Shown here: positions 38,428-47,105 of the stretch, piece by piece
How positions within the stretch are numbered: the stretch's first letter is position 1
Layout: each line of letters starts with the position of its first letter
Source of the DNA: Chloroflexota bacterium
GTDB taxonomy: Bacteria; Chloroflexota; UBA11872
NCBI GenBank assembly: GCA_022820025.1
Contig: JAJEGF010000079.1
Location: 1 to 57,831, forward strand
Reading direction: 5' to 3'
Length of the DNA stretch: 57,831 nt
Position numbers and translations under genes: made by a program
The notes under the pieces: model-generated
What the model was told of the DNA's origin: nothing
Seen by the model: only the letters and a program-made list of their open reading frames with translations
Database searches by the model: none

Positions 38428-39423
38428 CTACCCCAGGTCAAACAGCTGGAACCACGATCCGGTGCCCATGACGTGTCGAAGGATGGCCTCCCACGACTTC
38501 GGCCACCCGCCGGTCCACGCGAAGTCTGCTGGCGTGGCCCCAAGCAGCCGGAGCTTCAGTAGCTCGAAGTCAGGTTCGGCGCCGTAGCCTTCAAACAGCG
38601 CGTCCCACCAGCCGCTGGACGCCGGTACGACCGTCGCCAGCTCGATGCACAGCTTCATCAGGTCCTCGCCCACGTCGCCGGCCGATGCCACCTCCATGTC
38701 CACCGTCCCGGTGACCCGCCATGACCCTTCCTTCTCGACGAGATAGAAGGCGTTGGCGTGGCAGTCCCCATGCACGAAGCGCGGCGGGTCATAGGACGAC
38801 CGCAGGCGTTCGCCCATGCTCGCGATGGCCCGATCCAGTCGGGCGCGGACGTCCGCTGAGAGTCCGGCGGACTCTTCCTCAAGCGTCTCGCGTGCCAGTC
38901 GCTCGCGCGCCTCTGCTGTCCAGCAGCGGTGCTGCCAGGCTCCCGGACGACGCGGCCTAGTCGGCCCATCCTCGTTGGAGACGTAGCCCGGAAACTCGAA
39001 CGTCACCGAGTGCATCCGGCGCAGGAAATCGCCCACGGCGCTCAACGTTGCGCCCGCCGCATGACCCATTCGCAGGAGCCCCGTCAGTGGCTCCCCTGCC
39101 AACTCTCGCGTCAGAAGAAACGGTCGTCCCAACGGATTTGCGGTACCAGTCTCCGCGACCACCACCTCAGGCGTCGCCAGTCCGTGCGCCCGCAGGCATC
39201 GCCACGCGCCGGACTCGTGGCGCACGGGAAAGGCATGCGAGTCGCCGTACGGCGCGTACCAGGGCTTCGTATAGATCTTGAGGAAGAACGTCCCGGCGTC
39301 GCCCGCCAGCCGCCAGACGTGGTTGTATGCGTGCACGCGCTCGACCCTGATCGGCCCGGACACGCCAACCCGGTCGAGCACCTGCCTCGCCTGCCGCTCC
39401 GAGAGCGAGACCGGTCTAGTCAC
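38428..39423 (-). CDS. Aminoglycoside phosphotransferase (APH)-like small-molecule kinase
   Basis: A 331-residue kinase fold of the APH/choline kinase group. Visible features are a Lys in FFLKIYTKPW (about residue 47, ATP-binding), the catalytic HGDCHANAFY (Brenner-type, about residue 217) with Asp and Asn, and DMEVASAGDVGEDL (about 240) for the metal-binding Asp. The fold is used by homoserine, thiamine, hydroxylysine and antibiotic kinases, so the substrate is open. The GTG start (ribosome site GGTAGG eight bases before) gives a normal N-terminus; longer in-frame openings (to 39786) run into the next gene's leader and look unreal. Converges with mfd. Confidence 0.85.
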   Translation of the reverse strand: MTRPVSLSERQARQVLDRVGVSGPIRVERVHAYNHVWRLAGDAGTFFLKIYTKPWYAPYGDSHAFPVRHESGAWRCLRAHGLATPEVVVAETGTANPLGRPFLLTRELAGEPLTGLLRMGHAAGATLSAVGDFLRRMHSVTFEFPGYVSNEDGPTRPRRPGAWQHRCWTAEARERLARETLEEESAGLSADVRARLDRAIASMGERLRSSYDPPRFVHGDCHANAFYLVEKEGSWRVTGTVDMEVASAGDVGEDLMKLCIELATVVPASSGWWDALFEGYGAEPDFELLKLRLLGATPADFAWTGGWPKSWEAILRHVMGTGSWFQLFDLG

Positions 39424-39602
39424 AGCGATACCTACCACCACACGCAGTCGTCGATCCGGAAAGCACCCGCTCGGCGCGTTCAATGAACCGGACCAAGCGC
39501 CACAGATCCCAACCGAGTTCGCCCCGTCCGGAATTATTCGACATGGACATCCGCCTCCATGCTCCCGACAATCGCCGGCCACCAGGCAACCGCGAGGGCG
39601 CA

Positions 39603-40448
39603 GTGAAGCTCGGCTATTTTCACAACGGACACTTTCCGCCAATCGAGTTCGAGGAATTCGTTCGCTGGGGCGCGGCCAACGGTTACCAGGCCATTGACGT
39701 CCCCCTCTTCGAACCGAACGTTCGCGCAATCTGTGCTCGCCACGGCCTGGAGCCGACCTCCACCGTCGGCATGGTCTGCCAGCCAATCGCGACCGATCCC
39801 CAACGACGAGCGGAGGAAGTCGCCCAGGCCCGCCGCGCCCTCGACTACGCCGCCGCCGAGCACATCCCCAACGTCTGGCTTGGGCACGAGATGTCGCCCG
39901 ACCTTGGCTTCGACGAAAACGTCAAGCTCTTCGCGGAAGGCGTTGCCCCGGTCCTCGATCATGCCGAGCGTGTCGGCGTTCGCCTGGTCATGGAGAACTG
40001 GGCCAACGGTGGCCGCAACCTCGCCTACGCCCCGGCTCACTGGGCCGCGATCTTCGACGCTGTTCCCCACCCCGCCCTCGGCCTCTGCCCCGACCCCTCG
40101 CACCTGGTATGGCTGGGCATCGACTACCTGCGCGCGGTACGCGAGTTCGGCTCGCGCGTCTACCACGCCCACGCCAAGGACACCGAATTCCTACCGGACA
40201 ACCTTTACGAGTACGGCGTCATCGGCACGGAGCGCGGACGCATCGGCCAGGGCACCTATCGATTCCGCATTCCCGGTTTCGGCGTCGTCGACTGGCCCGC
40301 CTACATCACCGCCCTGCTTGAGGCTGGCTTCGACGGGGCGCTGGTCGTCGAGCACGAGGACGCCTTCTGGAGTTCCCAAACCGACGCCCAACACGCGCTC
40401 AATGGCCTCGTGCTGGCCCAGCGTTTTCTTTCACCGCTTCTGGTTTAG
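39603..40448 (+). CDS. Sugar phosphate isomerase/epimerase-like TIM barrel 1
   Basis: 281 residues with the AP-endonuclease-2 fold used by tagatose and xylose-type isomerases. KLGYFHNGHFPP starts the barrel, VWLGHEM and RLVMENWAN give metal-binding Glu positions, LCPDPSHLVWLG and YHAHAKDTEF give His/Asp/His ligands, and ALVVEHED is the last Glu. These are the classic Mn-binding positions of the family. The GTG start after GAGGG is chosen over an ATG 120 nt upstream, whose head is Arg/Pro-rich. It diverges from the APH-like kinase gene; the two may form a sugar kinase-isomerase pair, but nothing proves it. Confidence 0.85.
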   Translation: MKLGYFHNGHFPPIEFEEFVRWGAANGYQAIDVPLFEPNVRAICARHGLEPTSTVGMVCQPIATDPQRRAEEVAQARRALDYAAAEHIPNVWLGHEMSPDLGFDENVKLFAEGVAPVLDHAERVGVRLVMENWANGGRNLAYAPAHWAAIFDAVPHPALGLCPDPSHLVWLGIDYLRAVREFGSRVYHAHAKDTEFLPDNLYEYGVIGTERGRIGQGTYRFRIPGFGVVDWPAYITALLEAGFDGALVVEHEDAFWSSQTDAQHALNGLVLAQRFLSPLLV

Positions 40449-40600
40449 CTGCCAGGACAATCACACGAGATCGGGCAGTCGCTGTATCCATCACCGGCGC
40501 GGGGAAACTGCGGGACGCCGAGGGTCTTGACACGAAGCCTTATGCTAAGCGCCGCCATCAATCCGTCTTCCTAGGCTTCAGCGACCCTCCGACTTGACCC

Positions 40601-43312
40601 ATGCCCCCCCGACGCCGTTCACCACGCCAGGACTCCAACGAGAACACGTTGGTCATCGTCGAATCGCCCGCCAAGGCGCGCACCATCAAGCGCTACCTGG
40701 GCGACGGCTACACCGTGGCGTCCTCCATCGGTCACATTCGCGATCTGCCGTCCAGCGCCGCCGAAGTACCCAAGCAACTCAAGGGCAAGGACTGGGCGAC
40801 CCTTGCTGTGAACGTGGACGAAGGCTTTCAGCCCGTTTACATAATCCCCACTGACAAGAAACGCGTCGTGACTGAATTGCGACGCGAACTCAGGGGCGCC
40901 GGCCAGCTCCTGCTGGCGACGGATGAAGATCGTGAGGGCGAAGCCATCGCCTGGCACCTGGTCGAAGTTCTGAAGCCAAAGACGCCCGCGCGTCGCCTCG
41001 TCTTCCACGAAATCACTCGCCCGGCGATCACCGAAGCCCTGTCGCACACGCGCGAGATCGACCAGCGTCTGGTCCAGGCCCAGGAGTCGCGCCGCGTCCT
41101 CGACCGCCTGATCGGCTACCTCGTTTCCCCCGTGCTTTGGAAGAAAGTCGGCAGCGGCTTGTCCGCCGGCCGCGTGCAGACCCCGGCGCTCCGGCTCATC
41201 GTGCAACGCGAACGCGAGCGCATGGCCTTTGTGTCCGCGGCCTTCTGCATCCCAATTGCCACGCTGGCCGCGTCGACCGACTCCGAGACGACGTTCGACG
41301 CCCGCCTGGTCAGCCTGGATGGCCAATTGCTGGCGACCGCGGCCGACTTCGACCCTGACACCGGCAAACTCCACGCCGACAGCAAGGCTCGGCTGCTGCC
41401 CGAGGCGGAAGCCCAGTCGGTCATCCGCACGCTGGCCGATGCGGAATTTCGAGTCGCCGAGGTCGTCAAGCGCCCCCGCTCACGCCGCCCGCAGCCGCCG
41501 TTTATCACCTCCTCGCTCCAGCGCGACGCGTCGACCCGTCTGCGTTTCTCGCCTCGCCAGACGATGCGCGTGGCCCAACAGCTGTATGAGAACGGCTACA
41601 TCACCTATATGCGGACCGACTCGCCGGCACTCTCGGCCCAGGCGACCAGCGCCGCTCGCGCCGCCGTCCGTGCCGAGGTGCCGAAGGATCAGGTGCGTGA
41701 CTACCTGCCGGAGCAGCCACGGCGCTATCGTGCCCGCTCGGCCCGGGCCCAGGAAGCCCACGAGGCCATTCGCCCCGCCGGCGAACGCTTTCGGCATCCG
41801 GACGATCTCGGTTCCGACGTCGACGCCGACGGCCGCCGCCTCTACCGGCTCATCTGGCAGCGCACCCTCGCGTCGCAGATGCGCGATGCCCGGTTCGAGC
41901 AGACTCGTGTCCATGTGGCCGCCGAGGCGGACGAGCATGGCGCGGCCGTCTTCCGGGCCAACGGCCAGGTCGTCGTCTTTGACGGCTTTCTGCGCGTCTA
42001 CGCCGGCGAACGCAGCCGCGAGCGCCTGCTCCCGGACCTGGCCGAGGGCGATCGGCTCGACGTTCGCGGCATCGATCCCGGCCGTCGCGAGACCAGCCCG
42101 CCCGACCGCTGGACCGAGGCCAGCCTCATCCGCGAACTCGAGCGCCTGGGCATCGGCCGCCCCTCCACCTACGCCACCATCCTGGAAACGGTTCAGGGCA
42201 AGTACGTGGAGCGCAAGGAGGGCGCGCTCGTCCCGCGCTGGAACGCCTTCGCCGTGATTCAGCTGCTGGAATCGCATTTTGGCGAGTTGGTCGACGCTGA
42301 CTTCACCGCCACTATGGAAATCGGGCTCGACCGCGTGGCTGATGGTTCGCTGGATCCGCTGCCCTGGCTCTCGGAGTTCTACTTTGGCTCCGCTGGCTCC
42401 CACGGCGTCGCGGCGGTCGCCAACGGGGGAATGCTGCACGAGGGCCTGCGGAAGCGAATCGAATCCAGCCAGGAGGCCATCGACGCCCGCTCGGTCTGCA
42501 CGATCCCGCTGTCTGGCGACAACGGATCGTCGATTGCCGTTCGCATCGGCCGCTACGGCCCGTATCTGGAGGCGCTCGAAAGCGGCGCCCGCGCCCAGGC
42601 GCCCGAAAATCTTGCCCCCGACGAGTTGACCCCCGAAGTCGCCGCGGGCCTTCTGGCCAAGGCGGCCAAGGGCGACGAGCCCCTGGGAACCGATCCAGAG
42701 TCCGGTCTGCCGGTGTTCCTCAAGTCCGGGCGGCTCGGCCCCTACCTCCAGCTCGGCGAGGGTCGCGGCGCTGGTCGTCGCCGTCCGAAAACCACAAGCG
42801 TCTGGCCGATGTTTCAGCCCGAGAACCTCACCCTCGAGCAGGCGCTCGACATGCTGGCCTACCCCAAGTCGCTGGGAACTCACCCCGAAAGCGGAACCAG
42901 CGTCACCGTCCAGGACGGCCCATACGGGCCCTACGTCAAGTGCGGTAAGGAGTCTCGCAGCCTGCCGGGCGCGGGAGACGAGCGTTACGCAAAGTTGGCA
43001 GCCATCGAACTTCCCGAGGCCCTGGACATCCTGAAGGCGCCCCGGCAGCCTCGCACGCGTCGCGCCCAGCCGCCCGCCTTGGCCGAACTCGGTGCCCACC
43101 CGGCCTCCGGCGCACCCATCACGGTTCGCGATGGTCGCTACGGGCCCTACGTAACCGACGGCGAACTGAATGCCAGCGTCCCGAGGGGACGAGATCCGTC
43201 AACGGTAACGCTCGACGACGCCGTGGCGCTGCTGGCCGCACGGGCCGAGCGCGTGGCCGCCCAGGGCGGACGTCGCCGACGTCGCGGCGCCGCCCGTCGA
43301 CGAAGCCGCTGA
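40601..43312 (+). CDS. topA: DNA topoisomerase I
   Basis: A 903-residue type IA topoisomerase that relaxes negative supercoils. TOPRIM motif VIVESPAKARTIKRYL near residue 20 with DEDREGEAIA near 108, the core fold, and the catalytic Tyr in YITYMRTDS at about residue 336. Instead of several C4 zinc fingers the C-terminal third has four repeats of the topo C-terminal repeat type (GRYGPYLEAL, GRLGPYLQL, GPYGPYVKC, GRYGPYVTD), and a basic Arg-rich tail ends the protein. The replacement of zinc fingers by these repeats is seen in other lineages. Stands alone, between the isomerase and the rpsB operon. Confidence 0.96.
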   Translation: MPPRRRSPRQDSNENTLVIVESPAKARTIKRYLGDGYTVASSIGHIRDLPSSAAEVPKQLKGKDWATLAVNVDEGFQPVYIIPTDKKRVVTELRRELRGAGQLLLATDEDREGEAIAWHLVEVLKPKTPARRLVFHEITRPAITEALSHTREIDQRLVQAQESRRVLDRLIGYLVSPVLWKKVGSGLSAGRVQTPALRLIVQRERERMAFVSAAFCIPIATLAASTDSETTFDARLVSLDGQLLATAADFDPDTGKLHADSKARLLPEAEAQSVIRTLADAEFRVAEVVKRPRSRRPQPPFITSSLQRDASTRLRFSPRQTMRVAQQLYENGYITYMRTDSPALSAQATSAARAAVRAEVPKDQVRDYLPEQPRRYRARSARAQEAHEAIRPAGERFRHPDDLGSDVDADGRRLYRLIWQRTLASQMRDARFEQTRVHVAAEADEHGAAVFRANGQVVVFDGFLRVYAGERSRERLLPDLAEGDRLDVRGIDPGRRETSPPDRWTEASLIRELERLGIGRPSTYATILETVQGKYVERKEGALVPRWNAFAVIQLLESHFGELVDADFTATMEIGLDRVADGSLDPLPWLSEFYFGSAGSHGVAAVANGGMLHEGLRKRIESSQEAIDARSVCTIPLSGDNGSSIAVRIGRYGPYLEALESGARAQAPENLAPDELTPEVAAGLLAKAAKGDEPLGTDPESGLPVFLKSGRLGPYLQLGEGRGAGRRRPKTTSVWPMFQPENLTLEQALDMLAYPKSLGTHPESGTSVTVQDGPYGPYVKCGKESRSLPGAGDERYAKLAAIELPEALDILKAPRQPRTRRAQPPALAELGAHPASGAPITVRDGRYGPYVTDGELNASVPRGRDPSTVTLDDAVALLAARAERVAAQGGRRRRRGAARRRSR

Positions 43313-43419
43313 TTGGGGTTCCCCACCCGGCCGTACGATATGCTTGGCGCACGCCCGGCTCGCTCGGGTGAATTCACACGCTGCCTGACGCCACGGGGCC
43401 CTGCCGCGACACGCGGTCC

Positions 43420-43441
43420 CCGCCGCGAGTGAGGGCGGCGG
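43420..43441 (+). promoter_or_regulatory. rpsB: Possible rpsB leader hairpin
   Basis: A 7-bp stem (CCGCCGC / GCGGCGG) with an 8-nt loop lies 38 nt before the chosen rpsB start. Ribosomal protein S2 often controls its own mRNA through a leader structure, but this hairpin has no recognisable consensus, so the role is inference. Confidence 0.25.
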
Positions 43442-43478
43442 AGGATCCTTGAAGGACCAGAGAGGGGCAAATACCCAC

Positions 43479-44561
43479 ATGCCGGCAGCCTCCATGCGCG
43501 ATTTGCTCGCCGCGGGCGTGCATTTCGGCCACCGAACGCCTCGCTGGAACCCCAAGATGGCGCCGTTCATTTTCGGCGCCAGGGGTGGCGTACACATCAT
43601 CGACCTTCAGCACACCGTGCGGGCGCTCGACCGGGCCACCGCCTTCATGCGGGCCACCGCCGCCCGCGGCGGCGAGGTCATTTTTGTCGGAACCAAGCGC
43701 CAGGCCCAGGAAGTCGTGCGCGAGCAGGCGGAACGCTGCGGGGCCAACTACGTCCAGCACCGCTGGCTCGGCGGCACGCTTACGAATTTCGAAACCCTGC
43801 GCGCACGTCTGCAACGACTTCGTGAGCTCGAAGCCCGCGAAGCCGCCGGCGACTTCGACACGCTTTCAAAGAAAGAGGGCCAGCGCCTGCGTGTCGAACT
43901 GGCCCGCCTCACCAAGAAAATGGGTGGGATCAAGCACATGTCGCGCCTGCCCGCGGCGATCTTCGTAATCGATCCCAAGCGCGAAACCAACGCGGTGACC
44001 GAAGCACGCAAGCTCGACATTCCAATCGTCGCCATCGTCGATACCAACTGTGATCCCGAAGTCGTCGACTATGTGATTCCTGGAAACGACGATGCGATTC
44101 GATCCATCGTGGCCGTGACCACCGTGGTCGCTGATGCCGTACTCGCGGGCCAGGAAGAGTTCAGAAACCGCCAGGCCGAGCGCGAGGCCCAACTGGCTCG
44201 CGAGGCCCAGGCTGCCCTTGCCGCTGCTGCGAGAGCCGATGCGGCGGGCCAGTCGACCGGCGACATCGAAGCCGCCATGCTGGCTGCGGCCAGCGAAGCC
44301 GGAAATGTTCAGCGATCGTCACCGCAAGACGCGGGGGCACGCGCGGCGGCCGCGGGTCCGGCCGCCGACCCGCGGGGTGCTCCGCGAGGCCGGCGTCGCC
44401 CCCCGCCCCAGGCACGGGGTGGGCGTCGCCGACCGGATGGACGCTCGCCTCGGTCAGGTGAGGGTGGGTCGCGACCGCGCGGTCGGGCTCGGCCCGGTCA
44501 ACGCGGCCCGGGATCGAGCGGTGGCGGCACCGGCCCGCGCCCGCGCAACCAGGGAGCGTGA
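43479..44561 (+). CDS. rpsB: 30S ribosomal protein S2 with extended tail
   Basis: A 360-residue S2. The core (residues 1-235) has all family landmarks: LLAAGVHFGHRTPRWNPKM, IIDLQHTV, FVGTKRQAQ, VQHRWLGGTLTNF, KKMGGIKHMSRLPAAIFVIDP and VIPGNDDAIRSI. After this comes a tail of about 125 residues, first Ala/Glu/Gln-rich helix, then Arg/Gly/Pro-rich (RRRPPPQARGGRRR and similar), with the composition of an intrinsically disordered nucleic-acid-binding tail. The ATG is chosen over a TTG 30 nt upstream because it gives the usual N-terminus; GAGAGGGG lies before it. The stop overlaps the next start (GTGA). First gene of a long operon. Confidence 0.93.
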   Translation: MPAASMRDLLAAGVHFGHRTPRWNPKMAPFIFGARGGVHIIDLQHTVRALDRATAFMRATAARGGEVIFVGTKRQAQEVVREQAERCGANYVQHRWLGGTLTNFETLRARLQRLRELEAREAAGDFDTLSKKEGQRLRVELARLTKKMGGIKHMSRLPAAIFVIDPKRETNAVTEARKLDIPIVAIVDTNCDPEVVDYVIPGNDDAIRSIVAVTTVVADAVLAGQEEFRNRQAEREAQLAREAQAALAAAARADAAGQSTGDIEAAMLAAASEAGNVQRSSPQDAGARAAAAGPAADPRGAPRGRRRPPPQARGGRRRPDGRSPRSGEGGSRPRGRARPGQRGPGSSGGGTGPRPRNQGA

Positions 44562-45058
44562 CCGGCATGGCGCATAAGGCATCGGTGGCGGACATTCGGG
44601 CAATCCGGTCCGAGACCGGCGCGGGCGTGATGGACATCAAGCGCGCCATTGAGGACGCCGAAGGCGATCTCGATAAGGCCCGCGACCTGCTGGGACAGCG
44701 CGGTTCACAGTTCTCCGCCAAACGAGCCGAACGCGAGACCCGCGAAGGCCTGGTCGCTGCCTACGTGCATCCCGGCCGGCCCTTGGGCGCCTTGCTCGAG
44801 CTCAACTGCGAAACTGACTTCGTGGCGCGGACTGACGAGTTCACAACCCTCGCTCGCGATATCGCCATGCACATTGCCGCCATGGGGCCCACGCGAATTA
44901 ACGATGCTGAGGACGAGAACCCGGACGACGGTCCGGCCCTGTTGACCCAGCCGTGGTTCCGCGACGGATCGCAGACGGTGGAGCAGGTCATCCAGGCCGC
45001 CGTCGCCAAGCTGGGCGAGAACATCCAGGTCGGACGCTTCAGCCGCTTCGAAATCTAA
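44558..45058 (+). CDS. tsf: Elongation factor Ts (short form)
   Basis: Exchanges GDP for GTP on EF-Tu. The N-terminal UBA-like domain carries ETGAGVMDIKRA, and the core has CETDFVARTDEF, the nucleotide-exchange loop. Only 166 residues long: the second half of the core and the coiled-coil of long EF-Ts are missing, as in other short EF-Ts proteins, with a direct passage to VIQAAVAKLGENIQVGRF. A GTG start with AGGGAG six bases before is chosen over the ATG nine bases later. Overlaps the rpsB stop. Confidence 0.93.
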   Translation: MTGMAHKASVADIRAIRSETGAGVMDIKRAIEDAEGDLDKARDLLGQRGSQFSAKRAERETREGLVAAYVHPGRPLGALLELNCETDFVARTDEFTTLARDIAMHIAAMGPTRINDAEDENPDDGPALLTQPWFRDGSQTVEQVIQAAVAKLGENIQVGRFSRFEI

Positions 45059-45092
45059 CGACAACCGCACGCAGGCGAACACTGGAGGGCCA

Positions 45093-45809
45093 ATGGCAAG
45101 ACCTGCCCTGAAGTACCGCCGCGTCCTGTTGAAGATCGGCGGGGAATCGCTGGCTGGCGAGCGAGGCTTTGGCATTGCCCCGCTTGCCGTGCAGGCGCTG
45201 GCCGCGCGGATCGTCGAGGCGCTTGCCTTGGGCGTCGAACTCGCCGTGGTCGTCGGTGGCGGCAACTTCTGGCGAGGCGGCGAGCACAGAAACATCAACC
45301 GAGCCACCGCCGACTACATCGGAATGCTCGGCACCGTCATGAACGCGATGGCGCTGCAGGAGGCGGTCGAACGGCTTGACGTGCCAACCCGCGTGCAGAC
45401 CGCTATCGAAATGCGCGAAGTCGCCGAGCCGTACATTCGCCGCAAGGCCGTGGCTCACCTGGAATCGGGGCGGCTGGTCATTTTCGCGGCGGGCAGTGGC
45501 AATCCCTACTTCACGACCGACACGGCCGGCGCCCTGCGCGCCATGGAAATCGGCGCCGAAGCCCTCCTGAAGGCCACCAAGGTGGACGGCGCGTACACTG
45601 ACGATCCAATGACGAATCCAGACGCCACCCGCATCGAGCGCACCACCTACCTTGAGGCTCTCAACAACGGCCTGAAGATTCTGGACGCCACCGCGTTCAG
45701 TCTCTGCATGGACAACAATCTGCCCATCATCGTTTTCCGGCTGGAGGACGAGGGCAGCCTGGTGCGCGTACTCGCCGGCCACCAGGTCGGCACCCTGGTC
45801 GCGGCCTGA
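45093..45809 (+). CDS. pyrH: UMP kinase
   Basis: Phosphorylates UMP to UDP. 238 residues, the bacterial amino-acid-kinase fold: LLKIGGESLAGERGFG (ATP), VVVGGGNFWRG (substrate), DYIGMLGTVMNAMALQ, FAAGSGNPYFTTDTAG (UMP-binding) and LKATKVDGAYTDDP. GGAGGG before the ATG. Third in the rpsB operon, 34 nt after tsf and 7 nt before frr, the classic rpsB-tsf-pyrH-frr order. Like other bacterial UMP kinases it is probably inhibited by UTP and activated by GTP. Confidence 0.96.
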   Translation: MARPALKYRRVLLKIGGESLAGERGFGIAPLAVQALAARIVEALALGVELAVVVGGGNFWRGGEHRNINRATADYIGMLGTVMNAMALQEAVERLDVPTRVQTAIEMREVAEPYIRRKAVAHLESGRLVIFAAGSGNPYFTTDTAGALRAMEIGAEALLKATKVDGAYTDDPMTNPDATRIERTTYLEALNNGLKILDATAFSLCMDNNLPIIVFRLEDEGSLVRVLAGHQVGTLVAA

Positions 45810-45816
45810 GCGGGCC

Positions 45817-46374
45817 ATGATCGACGAGTTCCTGCTGGACGGTGAACGTCGAATGAGCCAGGCCGTCGTGCATCTCCGTCACGAACTTGCGAGTATTCGC
45901 ACGGGCCGCGCCTCCCCGGCCCTGATCCAGGACCTCAGCGTGTCCTACTACGGCCAGCCGACCCCGCTCAAGCAGATCGCGGGCATATCCGCGCCCGAGG
46001 CCCGTCTCCTCGTCGTGCAGCCCTGGGACAAAGCCGCGCTCCCGGACATCGAGCGGGCCCTGATCTCATCGGACCTGGGGATAACCCCGTCGAATGACGG
46101 CAACGTGATCCACCTGCCCATCCCGCAACTGAGCGAAGACCGCCGCCGTGACCTCGTGCGAATCGTCCGCCAGCGTGCTGAAGACTCCAAGGTGGCCGTT
46201 CGCAACGTTCGGCGCGACGTGCACGACGATCTGCGCGAGCTTGTCCGTGAAAAGGAAGCCTCCGAGGATGACCTCCGCCGCTCTGAATCGCGGCTCCAGG
46301 ACATAACGGACAAGTACGTCGCCGCGATTGATGACCTGAGCCGGCAGAAGGAAGCCGAGGTGATGCAGGTCTGA
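45817..46374 (+). CDS. frr: Ribosome recycling factor
   Basis: Splits post-termination ribosomes with EF-G. 185 residues: HLRHELASIRTGRASPALI is the start of the three-helix bundle, YYGQPTPLKQIAGISAPEARLLVVQPWDK the hinge region, and the C-terminal helix has the KDITDKYV-type end (LQDITDKYVAAIDDL). Starts 7 nt after pyrH and is followed 17 nt later by uppS. No unusual features. Confidence 0.96.
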   Translation: MIDEFLLDGERRMSQAVVHLRHELASIRTGRASPALIQDLSVSYYGQPTPLKQIAGISAPEARLLVVQPWDKAALPDIERALISSDLGITPSNDGNVIHLPIPQLSEDRRRDLVRIVRQRAEDSKVAVRNVRRDVHDDLRELVREKEASEDDLRRSESRLQDITDKYVAAIDDLSRQKEAEVMQV

Positions 46375-46391
46375 GCGGTCAACCCGGAAGG

Positions 46392-47105
46392 GTGCCGGCG
46401 CATGTCGCCATCATCATGGACGGCAACGGCCGCTGGGCCCAGCGCCGCGGTCTCGAACGTCAGGCCGGTCATCGTGAAGGCGCCCGCCGCGTTCGGGACA
46501 TCGCCGCCGCCTGTATCGACCACGGGGTTCGTGTCCTGACCATCTACGCCTTCTCAACGGAAAACTGGGACCGGCCGGCCGACGAGGTCAGCTTCCTTAT
46601 GGACCTCATTCCCGAGCGTCTCGAAGCCGAACGATCAATGATCTTCGAGCAGCAAGTGCGAATCCACGTGCTCGGCGAAATCGAGACCCTGCCCCTCCTT
46701 GATCGCGTGGCGGTCCAGGACATCGTGCGCCAGACGGCCCATCACGACGCGTTGGATCTCAACATTGCCTTCAACTACGGCGGACGCGCCGAAATCGTTC
46801 GGGCCATTCGCAGTCTGATTCGTGAGGGAATCCGCGCGGAGGATGTGACCGAAGACCTCGTGAGTCGCGCCATGTATACGGCCGGCCAACCCGACCCGGA
46901 CCTGCTCATTCGCACCGGCGGCGACCAGCGCTCCAGCAATTTTCTCGTCTGGCAGTCCACCTACACCGAGTTCTATTTCTCGTCCATCCTGTGGCCCGAC
47001 TTCACGAGGGAGGCGTTCGAATCGGCGCTGGCCGACTTCGGGTCGCGCCAGCGCCGCTTTGGCCGCGTTCCCGTTGCCGCGCCTGGCGCGGCGAGCGACG
47101 CCTGA
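46392..47105 (+). CDS. uppS: Isoprenyl transferase (undecaprenyl-PP synthase type)
   Basis: Cis-prenyltransferase that extends farnesyl-PP, giving the C55 carrier of peptidoglycan synthesis. 237 residues with IMDGNGRWA (Mg/PP-binding Asp), AFSTENWDRP, NIAFNYGGR and LIRTGGDQRSSNFLVWQS, where the usual GEQRLSNF is changed at two places; the later Glu in YTEFYF is kept. A GTG start is used, with GGAAGG directly before it. The C-terminal tail (AAPGAASDA) is loose. The reading continues past its stop into cdsA in another frame. Confidence 0.93.
   Translation: MPAHVAIIMDGNGRWAQRRGLERQAGHREGARRVRDIAAACIDHGVRVLTIYAFSTENWDRPADEVSFLMDLIPERLEAERSMIFEQQVRIHVLGEIETLPLLDRVAVQDIVRQTAHHDALDLNIAFNYGGRAEIVRAIRSLIREGIRAEDVTEDLVSRAMYTAGQPDPDLLIRTGGDQRSSNFLVWQSTYTEFYFSSILWPDFTREAFESALADFGSRQRRFGRVPVAAPGAASDA

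Noticed and set aside
41480..43099. Long open frame opposite topA
   Set aside because: High GC gives long antisense frames. This one has no domain and mirrors topA codon structure; topA itself has all motifs.
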